A stretch of 64,000 nt of DNA from Chinchilla lanigera (taxonomy: Eukaryota; Chordata; Mammalia; Rodentia; Chinchillidae). Location: assembly GCF_000276665.1 (NCBI RefSeq), contig NW_004955465.1, positions 140,522 to 204,521 of the forward strand. Reading direction: 5' to 3'. How positions within the stretch are numbered: position 1 is the stretch's first letter; each line of letters opens with the position of its first letter. The translations under genes were made by a program, and so were the position numbers. The notes beneath the pieces were generated by a model. The model saw only the letters and a list, made by a program, of their open reading frames with translations, was not told the origin of the DNA and ran no database searches. Shown one piece after another: positions 11,245 through 22,842 of the stretch.

Positions 11245-11315
11245 CAGTGGTGGCGAACCTATGGCGCATGTATCGCAGCGGGGTGTTTGTATCTTTGAAA
11301 GGTTTTCCATCACTG
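11245..11315. mobile_element. 71-bp hAT miniature transposon (MITE) with 8-bp target duplication
   Basis: Begins cagtggtggcgaacct and ends aggttttccatcactg. Reverse-complementing the end gives cagtgatggaaaacct, matching 13 of 16. The 8-bp direct repeats ctttatag (11237-11244) and ctttgtag (11316-11323) differ at one base and have the usual hAT length. Too short to encode transposase, so it depended on an autonomous hAT such as a SPIN- or Charlie-type element; which one I cannot say. Confidence 0.85.
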
Positions 11316-11323
11316 CTTTGTAG

Positions 11324-11689
11324 CAGCCGCAATTAGGAACTTTGAGGAAAATTATAGATCTGGAGAAAGCCCACTTGGGAAAAAAATGATCTCAGAATCT
11401 TGCTCTAGGACCATCTGGTTGGTTAGTTGCCTGTTTGCTCCCAGACTCATTTCTTATTCTCCCTGCTCTGTTTTATATTGCATGGCATGGACCCCAATAG
11501 ACTACATTCCCAGATGATCATGCCAAGTGTTTTATAGCTAAGTTTGTCCAGTGAGAGTCATTGGGTGTAGGGAAAAGGAAGAGGCCGAGATTTTGGTCCC
11601 TTCAGCTTACTGCTTGGGACAATGTATTTGAGAGTAGCTAAGGGGTAGTGGCTTCCTGTCATTACTAATTTCTGGATTACCTTACAATT
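11324..11689. other. Unassigned DNA, no feature seen
   Basis: No gene or repeat recognised. Confidence 0.4.
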
Positions 11690-11920
11690 CCATTTAGGGT
11701 TATACAATGAAAAAGTATATAAATTTATGGTGTACAACCTGGTATTTTGATATATGTACTGTGGAGCACTAAATCAAGCTAATTAGCATATGCATGACTT
11801 TACATTCTTATCATTTTTTTAAGCTCTTTTGATCTTTGTGGCCATATTCAGTTCTCTCAGTTGAACTACCTGATGTGGATTGGTTTTTTTTTTTTTTGTT
11901 ATTTCTTTATACACCCTGAC
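11690..11920 (-). mobile_element. LINE-1 3' UTR fragment (antisense)
   Basis: 'tttatggtgtacaacctggt', 'attttgatatatgtactgtg' and 'aaatcaagctaattagcata' match, in order, the reverse of the L1MA-type 3' UTR. Diverged, no ORF. Confidence 0.75.
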
Positions 11921-12173
11921 TAATGCTCGTTCATGTTCCAGCCTGTATTTGGAAGTGTTGTCTTTGGTCTGATGGATTTGTCCCTAGGTCTGACCTTAAA
12001 TCTAACCCACTCTTTGTTCCTTATGTACATTGTTGTACTGTTTTCTGGCTTTTCACCTTGATGGTTGGGTATGGTCATGCTTTTTGCTATACCCTGGCCT
12101 TGATGCTTTAGTTGCTCCCTTTACACTTTCAGTTCTGTAGGTACAACTTGTGTTTGAGCTATGAGATTCTAAG

Positions 12174-12600
12174 TGTATTAGTCACTTTTTCATAGCTGGG
12201 ACAAAAAACCTGACACAAGCAAGTTGAAGGAGGAAAGGTTTATTTTGGCTCACAGTTTTGAAAGTTTCAGTTCATGGTCAGGGGAGCCAATGCAGCAACG
12301 TTGTGGGAGAAGGGCTAGGCAGAGGAAAGCTGCTCACTTCATGGCAGCCAGAAAGCAGAGAGGGTTTGAAAGAACTAGAAAGGAAGGGACTACATATAGT
12401 CCCTGAGGTTGCACTCCCATGACCCACTCAGATATGTGCTTTGCTAACCTCCTAGGTGTCTCTTAAATTGACATTTATGATTAGCATCATACCAGGTTTT
12501 TAACCAAGTGAGTCCTTGGATATTTGACTCCACTCACAATTTTTACTTATACAGCTTCCTCAAAGTCATCAGGAAGACAGAAGGGAAGTTTCACATCCAT
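12174..12600 (-). mobile_element. ERVL-MaLR LTR (antisense)
   Basis: Begins 'tgtattagtcactttttcat', then 'aaaggtttattttggctcac', 'agctgctcacttcatggcag' and a purine-rich stretch. The distal (LTR 5') end is decayed and its limit near 12480-12600 is uncertain. Same subtype as the copy at 58980. Confidence 0.75.
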
Positions 12601-13174
12601 GCCTAGATAAACACTGTATCACCTTATGTACTGTAGCATATATGAGGGGTTGGAAATAGAGTGAAATACTGATCACCCAGTGACCCTTCTCACTGCCTGG
12701 GGTTTGCCTTCAAGTAACCATTATGCACTGGTGGACTCATATTCATTGATTGCTACTAAGGGCAAGTTTTAATGTTGAATACTTTGTGAAGGACACATAT
12801 GAATAAGAAACGACCAATGTCCTCAAGACACTCTTTCTTTAGGAAGACGGATGACATACATCAGTGATTCATATCTAGTATATGTCATGTATGTTACAAG
12901 ATAGGAAACTATAAGTTCTATAAGATGAGTGCAGATGAAGTGTTATTTGCATGTGGAGGAGAAAGTTGTCTGGCTGGGAAGTATTAGAGAAAACCCCATC
13001 ATGCAGACAGTATTTAAATGAACTAAAAAGCACAGATATTTGAGTATGAATAGCTGTGGAAAGACATTTAGGAGGAATGATCAAAAGCAAATAAGGACAC
13101 AGTGAGTGATCAGTACAAGTGGAAAACTGATTACCTGGAGGAGGAGGCAGTAGTGACAATGATACCAATCATAA
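12601..13174. other. Unassigned DNA, possibly decayed L2
   Basis: Some stretches around 12960-13110 (gtggaggagaaagttgtctg, gaggaatgatcaaaagc) loosely resemble minus-oriented L2, too weakly to call. Confidence 0.25.
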
Positions 13175-13390
13175 CATGTATTTAACATACTCCTACCATG
13201 TACCCAAAGAACACACTAAGTGTTTATGTGCATTGTTTTGGCCTATAGATGGGTATTGTCATTTCTATCTTGCAGATGAGGAAAGTGAATTTTGCAGAGA
13301 TTAAATAACTTCCTAAAAGTCACCCAGTTAGCAAATGGAAGAGTGGAGATTCCACCCGGAGTTTGCCTGATTCTTTGTAGATTGTCAACC
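13175..13390 (-). mobile_element. MIR SINE (antisense)
   Basis: 'atcttgcagatgaggaaagt' followed by 'agagattaaataacttccta', 'agtcacccagttagcaaatg' and 'ggagattccacccggagttt' is the reverse MIR core with its 3' tail to the left. Confidence 0.9.
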
Positions 13391-15364
13391 ACTTAGCCAA
13401 AGCAAGAGATTTACCTTTACATTTGCTATGAATAACATATGCTATTAAAAATAATAATTAGGAAGAATGAAAAGTCCCAGATATATAAAAAAATTGTTAC
13501 CACCATATCCTCACTAGAGTAGAGATCTAGAAATTTTTTTGACCCAGTATTTCATTAATGCAAGATTTAGCATCTCTAAGTATAATGAAGTAAAGATAAA
13601 ATTAAAATATTTTAGAAGCACAAAACTGTATTTATTTATTAACAATTCAGAAACCACTTTTCCTTTCTACAAAATAGAGGCTTCTAAATATTTATTGTTG
13701 AGTTTAGTAACACTTTGTCAGTCCCAGATTGGCTATGTATAGGGCTTTAACATAGAAACACAGTGGCCATTGCATTTAAGTTCTGTGTGATTTTCTTTTG
13801 AATTTTTCCTAATTAAGATGATTTTATGTCATCACTAGTTAATATCTCAGTTCACAATAGGTACTTAATTGTCATTTCCCCATTGTTTACTTGGGTTTTT
13901 AACATTTTGTAATATTTTCAATATGTGGTTTCTTTCTGCAAATATTTTAGCATTTTTTTCAATGATTTGAGGATTAATTTACTCAAGATTGTAATGCATA
14001 CAGCCATTGAACTAGCACAAAGAAACAGCAAACTGCTCTAAAATGCAGAAAGTAAATGCAGGACTAAGGACAGACACTGCTCTTAGCCTCTCTATGTTCT
14101 GAAATGCTCCTGTGTCGCTCAGGAAAACTTAAGTATTGTAGATTGGGTGAAGGTTCTGGGTTAATCTGGATATAGAAAACTGGTTAAATAATTTTAATTA
14201 ATTAATTGATCATAAAAATCACATCATCATAGCCCACTGGTTTAAATTCCTGCAGGCTTCTACTATGTTGAACCATCAAAACTGAACACTTTGCCCGTAT
14301 TTAAAAATATAATTTAAGCTTCTGTAGAAAAAATATGAAGGAAAGAGGTACAAAAATGTTCAGATAATGTCATTTCCTCTAAAAAAATCTAAGATATGAC
14401 TCATAATCCCTGAAAAAAATTTCCTGGAGTCCCTTTGGGTATGGCTGACTAAATACTGTTCTAAGAGAGAGATGCATTTCATATGTATAAATATTCATCA
14501 TTTCTATATATTAGGTTGAAGAATGCAAACATTTACAGGAAATTAAATCCTATTTTCATTAAACCTTTCCTGCTCAGAATCCTTACAGTAGATAGCCCTG
14601 ACATTTAAATTGGAATCCACTCTTTTCTTCATTTTGTTGACCAAACTAATACTGGGAAAGTCTGGGAATTATCTGTTTACTAAAGCGATACCTATCTATA
14701 TCCAAGTATGTTAAACCAAACTCCAAAGCTTGTGGATGAAATATTTCCTTCCTGTTAAGGCCATCAGGTTCAATTCCTGCTGGGATGGTAGTTTTTTCAA
14801 TTAAATTTCCATTAACTTTTTGCCTCTGTGTCATTAGACACTAATTCTTATGTGCTGCCAAGATGAAAGAGTAAAAGGAAATATCTGATTCATGCATCAT
14901 GTTGCTGACAAGTGAAATGTGACGATGACAACTTTTTAATGTGGGAGATAGGGAAGCCGGTAAGGGGACAGTTCTTTCAGACCTGACACTGACCATGGCT
15001 GAGGAGGAGTGGCAGCTGCAGCAGGGAATGCAATTTGGAAGATAGTGATCGTGCAGCGGAAGCATTCAGGATTCTAAATGGTGGGGTGCCGCAAAAGAAC
15101 TGGGCAGACAGAATAGAACAGAATAGAATCCTGAAACCTTAGAGGAGGGGATGCCCAGATGGTGTATTGATTGGGAGGGGAAATGGAGAGATGTTGGCTA
15201 TTTAAACAAGAAAAAAATGGGAAATTGAGTTGGCTTATTTGGTCAATGCTTTGTTTTTAGATGAGCTGAAGCACAACAGCAGGATAGAAGACATCTAGAA
15301 GAACAAGTGGCTAAGAGGTACAAAAGAGCAGTTCAATGAGTATTGTGAGGAAGACAAAGCTATG
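13391..15364. other. AT-rich unassigned DNA
   Basis: About 2 kb with no recognisable mobile element or gene. Minus-strand frames at 14646-14834 and 14841-15065 have no known domain. Confidence 0.4.
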
Positions 15365-15440
15365 AGTTTTCCATTAGTGTAACAAAGTTGATATAGTTTA
15401 TATAGCTATATAGCTATAGTTTTCTATTAGTGTAACAAAA
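15365..15440. repeat. Local direct duplication at an LTR edge
   Basis: agttttccattagtgtaaca at 15365 recurs as agttttctattagtgtaaca at 15418, 53 bp apart, with a tatagctatatagctatag spacer. The second copy is the LTR's 3' edge. Confidence 0.7.
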
Positions 15441-15804
15441 TACCTGAAATAATCAATTTAAAAAGTGTAAAGGTATATTTTGCCTCATTATGTTGGAGAC
15501 TTCAGGCCATGGTTTGTTGACCTGTTGCTCTTGGGCCTGTGGTGAGTCAGCTCATCATGGCAGGAGTGCATGGGGGAGGAAGCTCAGTCACCTCATCACT
15601 GGGAACCAAAAAGAGAAGAAGAGGAAAAGGCTGGGGTCCCATAATCCTCTTTGAGGCCACACCTCCAATGACCTAAGACCTCCTATAGGTCCCACCTCCT
15701 AAAGGTTCTACCCACTCCCAGCAGTGCCACAGGTTGGAGACCAAGCCTTCTGCACACGACCCTGTAGAAGATGTTTAAGATCCAAATGATAAAGGGCTAT
15801 AACA
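15419..15804 (-). mobile_element. ERVL-MaLR solo LTR (antisense)
   Basis: 'gtgtaacaaaatacctgaaa', 'ttgctcttgggcctgtggtg', 'cagctcatcatggcaggagt', 'ctccaatgacctaagacctc' and 'cagtgccacaggttggagac' are the standard antisense MaLR blocks; ends near 'ataaagggctataaca'. No internal region. Confidence 0.85.
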
Positions 15805-16028
15805 GTTTTGCAAGTCAAAAAATATAAAAGGCAAAAACCAACAAACAAAACTCCAAACATATGTTTGCTAATTGACTGTGCAGAAAAACATTAATAATGG
15901 ATGCTCAGGAAGATTGGCTGAGGACGATCTGAAAGAAGTGCCCATATTCTTTGACATTTTCACAAAAATAAGAGCAAACAACTTTCAGAGTTTCATTAAA
16001 CAAATCTTAGCCAAGTGAACTTTAATGC

Positions 16029-16050
16029 ATATATATATATATATATATAT
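16029..16050. repeat. (TA)n microsatellite
   Basis: Eleven uninterrupted AT units. Confidence 0.95.
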
Positions 16051-16210
16051 TTTAATGATAGAGACAAAGAGGTTAAGAACATCTTATGCTGTAGGGACTT
16101 GCATTTGGGTTTACATTTGGGACATCTAAAGATCTAGGTAATGAAATTTTAAGATCATTTCATGTTTTGAGAATATAAACTAAAACACAAACAATTGTAC
16201 CCGTTTCCCT

Positions 16211-16235
16211 ACACACACACACACACACACGCACG
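16211..16235. repeat. (CA)n microsatellite
   Basis: Uninterrupted CA run to about 16230, then gcacgc. Confidence 0.95.
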
Positions 16236-16284
16236 CAAAGTTTACATGAATTATATATAAAAAGTAGAACTGACTGTTAATTAC

Positions 16285-16500
16285 CCATAATGTCTAATAT
16301 TTAATGAGTACTTACTATTCCCTGTTTTAAACTCTGTACATCTCACTTTTTCATTATGATTACTCTATTAGAGAGCTATCTGTTTCCCCTTATTTTACAG
16401 GTGATAAAACGAAGGTGCAAAAATTCAATTCCAGGTCAGTAAACGGTCCAGCTAGAAGTGGGAATGAGACATTCCCAAACCAGAGCCTGTGTTTGTGAAC
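16285..16500 (-). mobile_element. MIR SINE (antisense)
   Basis: 'gagtacttactattccctgt' then 'ccccttattttacaggtgat', aaaacgaaggtgcaa, and 'gtccagctagaagtgggaat' follow the reverse MIR order. Confidence 0.85.
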
Positions 16501-18328
16501 ACAACTCCGTGGAATAACAGTTAATAATTTAGAAATCACATCTGGAATAGGTTTGATATTCACATTTGAATATAGCTCTGCTTATTGTTCTGAGAATATT
16601 TGCTTCCAAATAAAATAGGGGAACTCAAATGGAAATAAAATTTTTACAAGGCTAACTTGATTCAGGAGGAACTATTCCTATTTTCTTGCTAGAAAGAATC
16701 TACATCACTTGTTAGGAGAATGCAAAACATCAGATTAAAATAAATCAGGCTCAGCTCTGCAAGGTTTCTTGACCTTAGCTAGTGCCTGGCCTGTGTACAT
16801 GTGTGTATCTGAGTTCTACAATCAGCTTCACAGTGAGCCTCCTTCCTTCTCCCTGTGCACTTGACAGTTTAAAAGCACCTGGTGCCTTCTGTCTAGACAC
16901 GGTTTCGCTTACGCTTCTCCTATGTGGGTGCTGACATCGTGGAGGAACCTGGCCCCTCTAAGCCCTTGTGTTCGTTTGGAATGTATTTGGCCCCAAGTAA
17001 CAGAAAATCCAGCTCACGGTAGCTTAAACAAATAGGGGTCTATTTTTCTCCTGGAGCGAGAAGGCTGGAGCGAGGCAGCTGCCGCTATTGGTTTAGGTGC
17101 TGGTGTTATTGGCGGTGGAGGCTCCACTGTACCTTGGCCGGTCCCTCCTGTTTCTAGTATGGCATTGCAGCTCCAAATGTGCAGGCGGCCGACACCAGCT
17201 GAGCCTGTTTCCTGTACCATAAAAGTGGATCTTCTTAAAAGCCCCAATGCAGTGCCCTGCCCCCTCCCGCCTCCGGGGACTTGGCCTGGACTTGGTCACA
17301 CTGGCTGCCAAGTAAGCTGGGAGTATATTTGGGTTGCAAGGGAGAGGGAAGCTGGATGCATCTCCATCAACCCTGCAGTTTAAGGAATAGCCTGAATTAC
17401 AGAATTGTGTGATAACCAACTTTCAATGCTAGGAGCTCTACTGGGCTATATTGTTTATTATTTTCTTTTTTAGCCCTCTTACAGCATTCAGTTTGATCTC
17501 TTAAACATTTGGCTCTAAACTCTTGTTTAAAATATTTTCGTTGACATGAAGAAATGACTTTTTAAGCAAGGGTAAACTTCAAGGAAGTTCCTATCCAATT
17601 GATCTCAAATTCTAAAATGTTGTGTTCCGAATGAGTGAGATTGTACTGCGTTCTATGTGTTAAACTAATATTTACTTTTGCATATATGTTCACTCGGATG
17701 AGATGTACAAAGTAGAATGCAAATAAAATAACATTTTTTCATGGACCTTTAAAAAGTAACTATTAATTTATGTTTCATTTTTACTCACTAGTACACATTT
17801 TTGGAAATACCAAACACATTTAAAACAAAATATGCAATTTAATTTCCAGTAGAAAATTTAACACATATGGGAGTTAGCTTCTACAAAAATCTGATCTGTA
17901 AAGTAAGAGGAAACATTAAAATAAGCTGTGAAAAAAAACTAATAATACTTTTAAAGGATGGCTACTACCAAAGAGGGACGCTACACATAATAATCTATGG
18001 TGGATTCTTTTAGAGGTAGATTATGGAATAAGGGGCTGCATAATTATCATCTCAACAGGGGCAGGTTTTAGAGTGAAAGGGTATTATTAATAACTATCCC
18101 AGATTAAAAAGCATAAACTGGCTCAATTTTAAGCAAAGAAGGATGGGTAGTTGCCTTGATTGGACTTGGGTTTGAATCCAGGCTCAGAAATTATAGTATT
18201 TGATCATTATGACTTTCATGATTTGTATCATTCTTTCTGAAATGTTTGATTTTGTACAATCTTATAATTGGAAAAATGTCAATAAAAATTTCAAAAGTAT
18301 GGACAATGTGAGATTTGCACTTAAAAAT
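16501..18328. other. Unassigned DNA, with a locally GC-richer block at 17035-17290
   Basis: 16980-17060 ('ccccaagtaacagaaaatcc', then agctcacggtagcttaaacaa) looks like an old interspersed repeat I cannot name. 17035-17290 is GC-richer than its surroundings and contains cccctcccgcctccggggac. Open frames here have no known domain. 17440-18330 is AT-rich without recognised elements. Confidence 0.35.
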
Positions 18329-18340
18329 ATTCAGAAACTA

Positions 18341-18457
18341 GGGGCTGGGGATTTAGTTCAGCAGCACAGCACCTGCCTGGCAAGCGTGAGGTCTTCAGTT
18401 TGATTCCCAGTACCGGAAAAAAACCAAAAAAAGAAAAAAGAAAAATTTTTTAAAAAA
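18341..18457 (+). mobile_element. ID SINE with target duplication
   Basis: 'ggggctggggatttagttca' to 'gattcccagtaccgg' is a full ID body, then an A-rich tail (aaaaaaccaaaaaaag). Direct repeats attcagaaacta at 18329-18340 and 18458-18469 are perfect over 12 bp, extending to 18 with one mismatch. Confidence 0.93.
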
Positions 18458-18649
18458 ATTCAGAAACTAAAAACTGTTTGTTTTTTAAAATCATTGCTAC
18501 CCGCTCATGTAGCAAACTTCCAGCTGATGGTAATTATACTGTTTCACTTTTAGAGCTCATTTTTAGTTATTCATTCAATTTGAGTAATACTTACTAAATC
18601 CATATCATAAACCAAATATTATAATAAGATATTATATTATTATACCTTT

Positions 18650-18828
18650 TTTTGGTACTCAAGATTGAACCCAGAACCTTTGTACTGTGCAATACCCACC
18701 CCCTTTCTAAAATTTTGAGAAAGGGTATTATTACTAGGTTGCATAGGCTGGGGTTAAACCTGTGATCCTCCTGCTTCAGTCTTCTGGAGTGCTGAGATTA
18801 TAGGTGTTTGCCTCCATTCCCTGTTTAC
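18650..18828 (-). mobile_element. B1-dID dimeric SINE (antisense)
   Basis: T-rich tract, then 'ggtactcaagattgaaccca' (reverse ID part), then 'ctaggttgcataggctgggg', 'ttaaacctgtgatcctcctg', 'cttctggagtgctgagatta' and taggtg (reverse B1 part). Confidence 0.8.
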
Positions 18829-18839
18829 TGTTTCCTTTA

Positions 18840-18985
18840 ATCTACATAATGATGTGCTATAGTAAGCCTTCTTAATCCAGCTTCTTTTAAAATAAATTAT
18901 CTCTGCCAGAGTAAATGACTTGACCAAAATTGTATGCCTGGTATATGGTAGAGTTTAGATTCAAACCCATCTAATACTGTCTCCT
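18840..18985 (-). mobile_element. MIR SINE fragment (antisense)
   Basis: 'gtaaatgacttgaccaaaat' and 'ggtagagtttagattcaaac' fit the reverse MIR core (aagtaacttgcccaaggt ... ggcagagccgggattcgaac). Confidence 0.65.
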
Positions 18986-20384
18986 TTCTCATATCACTAC
19001 TTTGAATGTTATTATTTATCAAACAACATCTTTGCTTTTTTAAAATATGTGCTTAAAACATGTGCTGCATTCTTAAGTGTGTTTTAGAATTACATTTCAG
19101 GGCCAAATTTCTGTAGGAATGTGCCTCTAATTTTATAATGGTATCTTTGGGAAAATAAAAGCGGCTGGGTGGAATTTTGCTTTACTGCCAACTCTGTGGG
19201 AGAGGCGTAAGAATTATAAGCCTAGGATTTGAAGACAGAAAAAAGTTAGCAACACCAAAGCACTATGTTATCAATATAAGCAGCAAGGCACCTTCATTTC
19301 TAACAGGATGTCCAAGAACCCTAAAGTTTGCCACAGTATAGTTCATTGTAAAGTAGATGTGATGTAAGACAGGAAACATCCGATACCTGTAAGAGGAGTT
19401 TAGTTCATTACACAAATCCCAGAGATACTCTTAGAAATGACCTAACTCATAAAGTATAGTCTGAAACTTTATGATGAGAATCCCATGTCATTTTTATATT
19501 TATGTTTGAAATAATTTTTAAAAACTCAGAGTCAAGTTATCCTGTACTAAAATAAAGATGGCAGAGGTCAATAACAGCTGTTGAACCACATACAGCAATA
19601 CTGCACAACGGTTCAGGATGCCAGGCAAAAATGAATTATGCTGATAGGCTATGAAGTGGCAACATTATTTGTGCTTTTTCTTTTCCCCATCAGTCTTGCC
19701 TTCTCCATTACCCGCTCTTTTTAAATGATTCTCCTGCAAAATGCAAAATAGCTCAGTGCATTCATTTTCTTTATGTTCCCTTAAAAATGAAACACCAGAG
19801 CTGTAATTTGCTAATCATATTTCATCACTCATGACAATCACCACATCGAGTTATGGTTAGTGAAATCACTAAGCGTCTGCTTGGCTGTTATTGAATGAAG
19901 AAGGCCTGTTTTGGCAATGGAAGAATGTGTTGATCAAGAGCGATTTATAACATCCCAGATTCCATACAGCAATGTAGGTCCTGGCGGAGATGTATTTTTA
20001 TCCTATAGCGGCTCTCCATTTTCTGACAATGATGAAGATTATTGACCTAGATGTTCAAAATAGTGAATTAATCCATCCAGTTGGGTGAAGGCCATGAGAT
20101 TTAGACAAACAGAGATTTTGGATGAACTCTTCCTTTGATGGTAGTTCCAATTCCAATGGCAAATGCCTTTGTTGGTGACTTCAGCAATGGCCCAACAGAC
20201 TGGCATGGTTGCTGAGCAGTCGGGGACACAGAACTCTTGATATACAGCTAATCTGTAATGCTGGTGATAAAGCTGACGTTGCCAAGAAGCCATTCTTTTA
20301 TTAAGGAGACTTTGTAATATTTATAAGCCAGACCATTTTTCTGAATGTTTCAGAGTACATAATGTGTTTCATTTCGTTCCTCAA
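18986..20384. other. Low-repeat unassigned DNA
   Basis: No mobile element recognised over about 1.4 kb. 19660-20070 looks single-copy and is discussed as possible conserved non-coding DNA. The minus-strand frame at 20039-20293 (84 codons) has no known domain. Confidence 0.4.
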
Positions 20385-20520
20385 CAACCTAAAGAGGTAG
20401 GTACTAGCATCTCAATGGTATAAGGGAAGAAGGCTCAGAGAGATTAAAATCACTTAAATCATACAGCTAAAAAAGAGCTGATGTAAGTTTGATGCTGTGT
20501 CACTAGTCTCCAAGTTCCTT
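20385..20520 (-). mobile_element. MIR SINE fragment (antisense)
   Basis: 'gaggtaggtactagcatctc', 'aaggctcagagagattaaaa' and 'atacagctaaaaaagagctg' keep the reverse MIR order. Confidence 0.7.
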
Positions 20521-21188
20521 GTGGTTTTCCTTAGTTCACAGTTCTATTGCTCAGTAAGAAACTCTTAGGGATGGATGATAGGATCCAAGACCATGAGCAG
20601 ATAGACATAAGCCCACATTAAGTTAGCAAGCATGCAGAAGTACAGGGGCAACGATCCTTGGACTAACAAGTAGTCTGTGTCTCATTCTAGAATGTCTGTA
20701 AAGAGAGTGAGCTATAGGAGGTAGCTTGTTCAACCCATTTCTTTCTGGGGATTTATATTTGGTCTTTGCTAGTTGTCCCCCAGTTCATCCAGGTACACTA
20801 AATCCCTTTGCCCTCTTATGATGTGGAAGATTCACTTGTTAATCAGAGGCATTCACAGGGCACTACATCAGATCCTAACTTTGTACATAAATTTGGATGG
20901 CTCAAAGTCTCTTTTTGGGTCTTCTTTAGTTTCCCTTCTTCTGCTTCCTGTGACCTTATGTATAGTCTTAGATTACATAAGGTGTATTGGTCAACAATGG
21001 ACTGCATATATGAGTGGAATGGTCCCGTAAGATTACATTGCCTACTAACATGATAGCCACCTTAGTTTGTGTAAGTAAGCTCTATGTTTGCACCACAATG
21101 AAATTAACATTGCATTTCTCAGAACATATCCCTGTCATTAAATGACATGACTGTAGTTGTTGAAATCATAGAATGAATAAAAACACAA
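20521..21188. other. Unassigned DNA, no feature seen
   Basis: Overlapping short frames at 20773-21053 carry no recognisable domain. 'tgacttagt'-like tails near 21130 ('aatgacatgactgtagttgt') may be a transposon edge but are too weak to call. Confidence 0.35.
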
Positions 21189-21557
21189 TGTTCCAACAGC
21201 TTCCCATCACTATGACAAAATAGTGAGATACCAAGTTCCAGTGAGGAAATTTTGGCTCACAGTCTTAAAGGTTTGGTCCATGGTTGCTTGACCCTATTGC
21301 CTTTGGGCCTGTGAGGAGGCAACACATCATGGTGGGAGCACATGGTAGAGGAAGGTCCTCAACTCACAGCATCAGGAAGCAAAGAGAGAGAAAGGAAGAG
21401 GCTGGGAGCTCAATATCCCCTTCAAGGTCATGCCCCCAGTGACCTAACTTCCTCCCACCAGCCTCCACTTCCTGAAAGTTCCACCTTCAATAGTGTTGCA
21501 GGCTGGTGACCATGCCTTTAACATATGAGCTTTTAGGAGACACTTAAGATCCAAACA
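21189..21557 (-). mobile_element. ERVL-MaLR solo LTR (antisense)
   Basis: 'cactatgacaaaatagtgag', 'attgcctttgggcctgtgag', 'aacacatcatggtgggagca', 'cccccagtgacctaacttcc' and 'gacacttaagatccaaacaa' are MaLR LTR blocks in antisense order. Best preserved of its subtype here. Confidence 0.87.
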
Positions 21558-22114
21558 ATGTGTGAATAGTCCTTGACAAGAAGTCCTTTCTGTAGTGTCT
21601 CTGGTACAGCATCAAATTCTTTTCCATAGCAGCTGATTATGTCTTATCTTTGTTCCTTACTAGTGAGTAACCTTGATCAACTCTACCTCTCTAGACTTTT
21701 ATGACAAATCAATTGTTTCATAAGTGTCCCAAGAGAATACATTGGTGTGGTGCAGATGAGAGCAGTTTGCTAATTACAAAATGTTCCACAGAATTAAGAT
21801 GCCAAATATCTGCCATCTCCTTCCTATGGGGCCACTTACTCCATAGATACTTGCTCCCTGCTGAGTCACTTAAAAATATAAAGATGAAGTGACATTTGGA
21901 TCCAAAACTATCTGAGGGACTCCAATTTAAGTGATAATAATTCTTCTCTTTCTTGGTATGGTAGGGACTCTTCTGTATGTTCCCACAGTATCTTATAGCC
22001 TGTTGTTCCCTGTAGAGCTTACCCTATGGAATTGTGAATATCTATTTACATGTCCATTTTCGCTCTTTTTGAACAAGAAACCATTGCCAGTATCCACAGT
22101 TCTTGAGTAACATT
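21558..22114. other. Unassigned DNA, no feature seen
   Basis: No gene or repeat recognised. Confidence 0.4.
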
Positions 22115-22350
22115 TGCACACAATAGACACTTAATAATGTTAATAATCATAACGGTACTATTTACTATTTACTCTGTGCCACTGTTTTTAAAGATTACCT
22201 ATGTTTGTTCATTTACTTCTCACATCAATAAAATTATCCTCATTTTACTGATTCAGGAATTTCAGATCATTAAGTACTTGCCCAAAGTCATGTAGCTCTT
22301 AAGTGAATTCTGATATTTGGAATGGGAATCTGGTGGATCTTTTGACTTGA
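22115..22350 (-). mobile_element. MIR SINE (antisense)
   Basis: 'tatttactctgtgccactgt', 'attatcctcattttactgat' and 'acttgcccaaagtcatgtag' are the reverse MIR core and tail. Confidence 0.8.
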
Positions 22351-22429
22351 CTGCTTTTGACCACTTCCCTTAGCTACCTTTAAGACGCAAGTATTGTTAC
22401 AAAAAATTTGGGCAGTAAAGGAAAGCATC

Positions 22430-22842
22430 GTTAAGAAAAAATATTATTTTACACATAAACATAGTTCTGCCACCTAGAGATAACTCCGCTCAGCATTCCT
22501 CGTCATTCTGTGGGTGGTATTTTCTATGGCAGAGTTTATAGTGGAAATGAGTTTATGGCTATTTTTTACTTTTAGCAAATCATAATCATTTTTAATGACA
22601 AAAATATCCTCACATGAATGGGTGGATTATTATTTACCCAAACATTCTCCCATAATTGGGCACTGTGTTTTCCTTTCAGTTTTAAATGATTCTGTAATTA
22701 ACATTTTTGTGCATAAATCTTTTGTGCATATTACATTTTTTTGTGTGGTTCTCAGAAGAGAGTATTAGTGATATTTTTGATACACATTGCCAAATTGCTG
22801 TCTACAAAGATGGTACTAATTTATACCCTACCAGCAGGGCCC
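22430..22842 (-). mobile_element. Old LINE-1 (L1M-type) 3' region, antisense
   Basis: 'ttctgtaattaacatttttg', 'tgcataaatcttttgtgcat', 'ttgatacacattgccaaatt' and 'tggtactaatttatacccta' match, in order, the antisense L1M 3' region (…gccaaattgccctccaaag…accaatttacactcccacc). Confidence 0.7.

Larger units (their letters stand above)
15805..16284. other. AT-rich DNA with two microsatellites
   Basis: No gene. Holds the (TA)n and (CA)n tracts listed separately. Confidence 0.4.

Noticed and set aside
20039..20293. 84-codon minus frame (MASWQRQLYHQ...) as a processed pseudogene
   Set aside because: No recognised protein and no retrocopy hallmarks.
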